Source of the DNA: an uncultured Bacilli bacterium
Lineage (GTDB): Bacteria > Bacillota_I > Bacilli_A > RF39 > UBA660
DNA: 64,000 nt
Assembly: GCA_934101795.1 (NCBI GenBank)
Contig: CAKORY010000005.1
Coordinates: forward strand, 1 to 64,000
Direction of reading: 5' to 3'
Part shown: piece by piece, positions 61,277 to 64,000 of the stretch
How positions within the stretch are numbered: position 1 is the first letter of the stretch
How the letters are laid out: each line of letters opens with the position of its first letter
The notes under the pieces: model-generated
The model's input: the letters and a program-made list of their open reading frames with translations, nothing else
The model's database searches: none
Told to the model about the DNA's origin: nothing
Made by a program: the position numbers and the translations under genes

Positions 61277-62146
61277 ATGGATAATATTATAAATGATTTA
61301 AAGGGGGTAACTGGTATAAATAACGAATATTTTATATTGGTTATAATATCAATAATAATTATATTATGTCTTAAAATTATAAGTAAAATAATAAGTAGGA
61401 TGTATGCTTTAAATAAACATACAAATAGAAAAATATTTAAGTTTAATCAATCTCTTAATGTAATAACCAATATAATTGTTTTTCTAAGCATATTTATACT
61501 TTGGGAAGGCCATTTAAAAAATATTGTAACAATAATATCTTTTATATCTGCAGGTGCAACGATAGCCTTAAGAGAAGTTATTCTTAATTTAATAGCAGGT
61601 CTTTACATTAAAGTATCAAAACCATTTGTGGTTGAAGATAGAATAGAAATAAATAATGTAAAAGGTGATGTAGTTTTAATAAGTAGCATGAGCTTTAAAG
61701 TTTTAGAACTTGGTGATAGACTAAATGGTGAACAAAGTAGTGGTATTATTGTAAATATACCTAATTCTAAAATATTTAGTGAAACCCTAAAAAACTATAC
61801 AACAGCATTTAAATATATTTGGTCTGAAATGGTTGTAAATATTGATTTTGAAGCTGATATTGATAAAAATAAGAAAAAACTATATGAAATAGTTAATAAA
61901 AATGAAATTATTAAAACTATACCTAAAAAAATGGATAGAGCAATAGATGAAGCATGTGGAACATATAGAATTTATTATAATAATTTAAAACCAATTATTT
62001 ATACAGAATATAAAGATGACCATATTGAACTAACAATTAGATTTTTAGTGCACCCTAAAAAGGAACGAAATGTTATAAATGATTTATGGATTAATATCAT
62101 TAAAGAAGCTCAGAAAGGTAATATAAATCTATTTATAAAGAAATAA
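61277..62146 (+). CDS. MscS family mechanosensitive ion channel
   Basis: 289 residues. Three or so N-terminal helices (17-35, 58-78, 86-120) lead into the MscS pore/beta domain: SFISAGATIALREVILNLIAGLYIKVSKPFVVEDRIEINNVKGDVVLISSMSFKVLEL and VNIPNSKIFSETLKNYT. It opens under hypo-osmotic shock. The beta domain carries a longer central loop (NGEQSSG) than E. coli MscS. GGAGGGAAT ribosome site. Single gene. Confidence 0.88.
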   Translation: MDNIINDLKGVTGINNEYFILVIISIIIILCLKIISKIISRMYALNKHTNRKIFKFNQSLNVITNIIVFLSIFILWEGHLKNIVTIISFISAGATIALREVILNLIAGLYIKVSKPFVVEDRIEINNVKGDVVLISSMSFKVLELGDRLNGEQSSGIIVNIPNSKIFSETLKNYTTAFKYIWSEMVVNIDFEADIDKNKKKLYEIVNKNEIIKTIPKKMDRAIDEACGTYRIYYNNLKPIIYTEYKDDHIELTIRFLVHPKKERNVINDLWINIIKEAQKGNINLFIKK

Positions 62147-62200
62147 ATAGCTAAAATGATATTGTTTTTTAGTAAAAATTATAAAATTTATTTAAATTAG

Positions 62201-62228
62201 TTGAAAAATACTATATTTTTGGTATAAT
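62201..62228 (+). promoter_or_regulatory. rpmG-efp promoter
   Basis: TTGAAA (62201-62206), a 16-nt spacer and TATAAT (62223-62228) with upstream TGG, an extended -10. Confidence 0.75.
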
Positions 62229-62261
62229 TAAAAGAGATTATTTAAGTGAGGAGGAATAATT

Positions 62262-62426
62262 ATGGCAAAAAAGGAAAATCGTAGTGAAGTAACTATGAGA
62301 TGTTCTGTTTGTGGTTTTGAATTACGCCCAGTTAGTAAAAATAAAAAGAATACTCCAGACCGTCTAGAATTAAATAGATACTGCCCAAAATGTAGAAAGA
62401 CAGTAGCTGCTAAAGAAAAGAAATAA
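62262..62426 (+). CDS. rpmG: 50S ribosomal protein L33
   Basis: 54 residues, too short for many gene callers. MAKKENRSEVTMRCSVCGFELRP and NRYCPKCRKTVAAKEKK carry two CxxC pairs, so this is the zinc-binding (C+) form. GTGAGGAGGAA lies before the ATG. It forms a two-gene unit with efp. Confidence 0.92.
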   Translation: MAKKENRSEVTMRCSVCGFELRPVSKNKKNTPDRLELNRYCPKCRKTVAAKEKK

Positions 62427-62444
62427 TAGAAAAGAGGATTAAAT

Positions 62445-63005
62445 ATGGATATTAATATTAATGATATCAAAAATGGTATGACAATTATCATGGATGGTAA
62501 TTTATATACTATCGTGGAATTTCAACATGTAAAACCTGGAAAAGGACCTGCTTTTGTAAGAATTAAAAGAAGAAATTTAAGAACTGGAGCAGTTACAGAA
62601 GATACATTTAATACCAATATTAAAATAACTAAAGCTCATATTGAAAAAGTTAAAGCTGGTTATTTATATGCTATGGGAGATACTTATGTATTCATGAATA
62701 ATGAAACATATGAACAAATAGAACTTCCTGCATCAGTTTTAGGAGACAATGTTAATTTCATTAAAGAAGGATTAGAAATTGATATTGATAATTATGATGG
62801 AGAAATAATTGGTATTACATTACCTGAAAAAGTTGAATACACAGTAGTAGAAACAGAACCAGCAGTTAAAGGCAATACAGCAACAAATGCAAGTAAAGAT
62901 GCTAAAATTGAAACTGGTTATATAGTTAAAGTTCCTTTATTTATAAATGAAGGAGAAAAAATTATAATTTCAACTAAGGATGGAAAATATTCTGGAAGAG
63001 CATAA
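62445..63005 (+). CDS. efp: Elongation factor P
   Basis: 186 residues. Three beta-barrel domains: KNGMTIIMDGNLYTIVEFQHVKPGKGPAFVRIKRRNLRTGAV (with the loop lysine of PGKGPAF that may be modified), MGDTYVFMNNETYEQIEL and the C-terminal KVPLFINEGEKIIISTKDGKYSGRA. It relieves ribosome stalling at polyproline; the Pro-rich protein at 6.3 kb is a potential beneficiary (inference). GAGGATT lies upstream of the ATG. Confidence 0.95.
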   Translation: MDININDIKNGMTIIMDGNLYTIVEFQHVKPGKGPAFVRIKRRNLRTGAVTEDTFNTNIKITKAHIEKVKAGYLYAMGDTYVFMNNETYEQIELPASVLGDNVNFIKEGLEIDIDNYDGEIIGITLPEKVEYTVVETEPAVKGNTATNASKDAKIETGYIVKVPLFINEGEKIIISTKDGKYSGRA

Positions 63006-63017
63006 AGCTCTTTTTTT
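62997..63017 (+). terminator. efp terminator
   Basis: AGAGC/GCTCT, 5 bp, with the stop codon in the loop, then seven T. Confidence 0.75.
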
Positions 63018-63020
63018 GTT

Positions 63021-63057
63021 TTTCAAAAAGGTGGGCCAGTGGCCCACCTTTTTGAAA
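63021..63057. terminator. Long GC-rich inverted repeat, bidirectional terminator
   Basis: A perfect 17-bp stem (63021-63037 with 63041-63057) and 3-nt loop. Its GTGGGCC/GGCCCAC core stands out in this A+T-rich DNA. It ends the minus-strand nuclease gene and backs up efp. Confidence 0.8.
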
Positions 63058-63059
63058 TA

Positions 63060-63958
63060 TCAAACAAACTCATAAGTAATTGGTATTAATTTTTCACTTT
63101 TTACATATTCTGCTACAAACTTATCTTGCTTTTTACTGATAATAATACCTATAGTTGGGTTATTTATATTACTTTTCTTATAATTATCAATTAAGTTCAT
63201 ATAAAATTCTACTTGAGCTTTATCTTCTTTCTTTAGTTCTCTAAGTTTTAATTCCATCACAACATAACAATTAAATTCTAAATTAAAAAGGAGCATATCT
63301 ATATAATAATTTTTGTTGTTAACAGTTATTTTATATTGATTTCCAACCCACGCTAAATTATTTCTAAGTTGCTTAAATACAGTGTTTAACTGGACATATA
63401 TTAGTTTTTCTAAATCACTTTCTGTTTTAACTTTATTGCTTGCAAGTTCAAGAATAATTGGATTTTTGTAATTATCAGTTATAGTATTAGGTAAAACAGG
63501 TAAGATAATATCAACTTTGTCTGGTTTATTTAATAGTCTTTCATATGAGTTGCTTTTTATTTCATTAGTAAGGTCTCTTTTTGATAAATTATTTTTAATA
63601 CATAAGTTAATATAGTAATTTCTTTTATTTTCATCTTTTATTGGTAGTATTTTGCAAATATTTGTCCAACTTAATTTGTGGCGCACTGTGCCGCAATTTG
63701 CAAAAGTTAAATAAAATTGTCTAAATCTTCTCATATTTGAATAGTCATATCCTTTGCCATATTCTTGAGTTAACTTTTCAGACCATTCTTTCAATAATTT
63801 GTCACCTTACTTTTTTCTTTACCGCCCTGAGCATCAACTATAAGTTTCCCAATATTCCAATATGAGTCCACAAGTTCATAATTAGCATTAGCTTCTCTGA
63901 TAGCTCTTCCTATTTCTACTTTCTTTACATAATTTTTAATTTCATCATAATAATCCAT
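63060..63958 (-). pseudogene. YhcG-family (DUF1016) PD-(D/E)XK nuclease gene with a frameshift
   Basis: A 55-codon N-terminal frame starts at ATG 63958 (GGAGG upstream), encodes the DUF1016_N helix pattern (NANYELVDSYWNIGKLIVDAQGGKEK) and stops at 63791. The second frame starts from the same position (LLKEWSEKLTQEYGKGYDYSNMRRFRQFYLTF, then YYIDMLLFNLEFNCYVVMELK, the PD-ExK core) and runs to 63060, 244 residues. Together they give a complete protein, about 300 residues, if four bases are restored near 63805, where family members read KYGDKLLKEW. It is either a recent pseudogene or a sequencing error. YhcG-type proteins often accompany restriction or toxin loci. Confidence 0.75.
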
Positions 63959-64000
63959 ATTTTCCTCCTTTTAAATTTTAATTTTTGATTGGTAAAATAG

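Overview
This 64 kb window is chromosomal DNA from a very A+T-rich, low-GC Gram-positive bacterium (Bacillota, probably an uncultured gut Bacilli- or Clostridia-type lineage). The reasons are: elongator tRNA-Met, lysS, hisS, rpmG and efp of Firmicutes type; RNase J and RNase Y together; ftsA-ftsZ followed by spoIIGA-sigE, which marks an endospore former or a recent descendant of one; class B sortases; an LtaS-type sulfatase; and TasA/camelysin-like surface proteins. UGA is used as stop, so this is not a code-4 mollicute. I see no prophage, CRISPR array or complete insertion sequence. The only mobile-type genes are Rpn/PD-(D/E)XK family genes and fragments.

Layout. 1-11.9 kb: tRNA-Met, a YjcZ-like micro-protein, a SEDS cell-wall polymerase, DUF3800, a two-sRNA intergenic region, a SufS-like desulfurase, a GT4 glycolipid glycosyltransferase, a SanA-like protein, membrane-anchored envelope proteins, and a sortase divergent from a candidate surface substrate. 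11.9-20.3 kb: lysS, two tandem paralogous unknown genes, a YfcC-type carrier, and a compact ClpC-like ATPase. 20.4-22.3 kb: two TasA-like secreted proteins. 22.9-33.2 kb: one operon ZIP-SDR-patatin-yebC-CPBP and one operon ltaS-like-asnB-unknown-rmuC. 33.3-34.9 kb: a small XRE repressor facing a secreted protein across a symmetric operator/promoter. 34.9-41 kb: RNase R, a degenerate histidine-phosphatase, pduL, dus, murC. 41.4-43.9 kb: an anaerobic ribonucleotide reductase whose glycyl-radical tail is a separate small gene. 44-50.3 kb: Rpn genes, rny and an envelope operon. 50.3-56.1 kb: rnj, ftsA-ftsZ, spoIIGA-sigE. 56.1-57.1 kb: a gene-poor kilobase rich in structured RNA. 57.1-64 kb: hisS, DUF6054, dCMP deaminase, sortase B, class I aldolase, MscS, rpmG, efp, and a frameshifted YhcG-type nuclease gene.

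The most interesting signals lie between sigE and hisS. Two paralogous ~120-nt RNA genes share promoter spacing, a 5' hairpin whose sequence differs but whose pairing is kept, and a nearly identical 3' module ending in a terminator; a short minus-strand ORF with its own promoter and ribosome site overlaps the first. Next to them, hisS is preceded by a 21-codon reading frame with five His codons and a set of mutually exclusive hairpins ending in a terminator, which looks like ribosome-mediated attenuation rather than the T-box normally expected in Firmicutes. A consensus Spo0A box lies just upstream of spoIIGA-sigE.

Genes are compactly arranged. Terminators sit directly against, or inside, the next promoter in several places, and convergent genes share bidirectional hairpins. 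All statements come from reading the sequence; family names are from recognised motifs and no database search was run.
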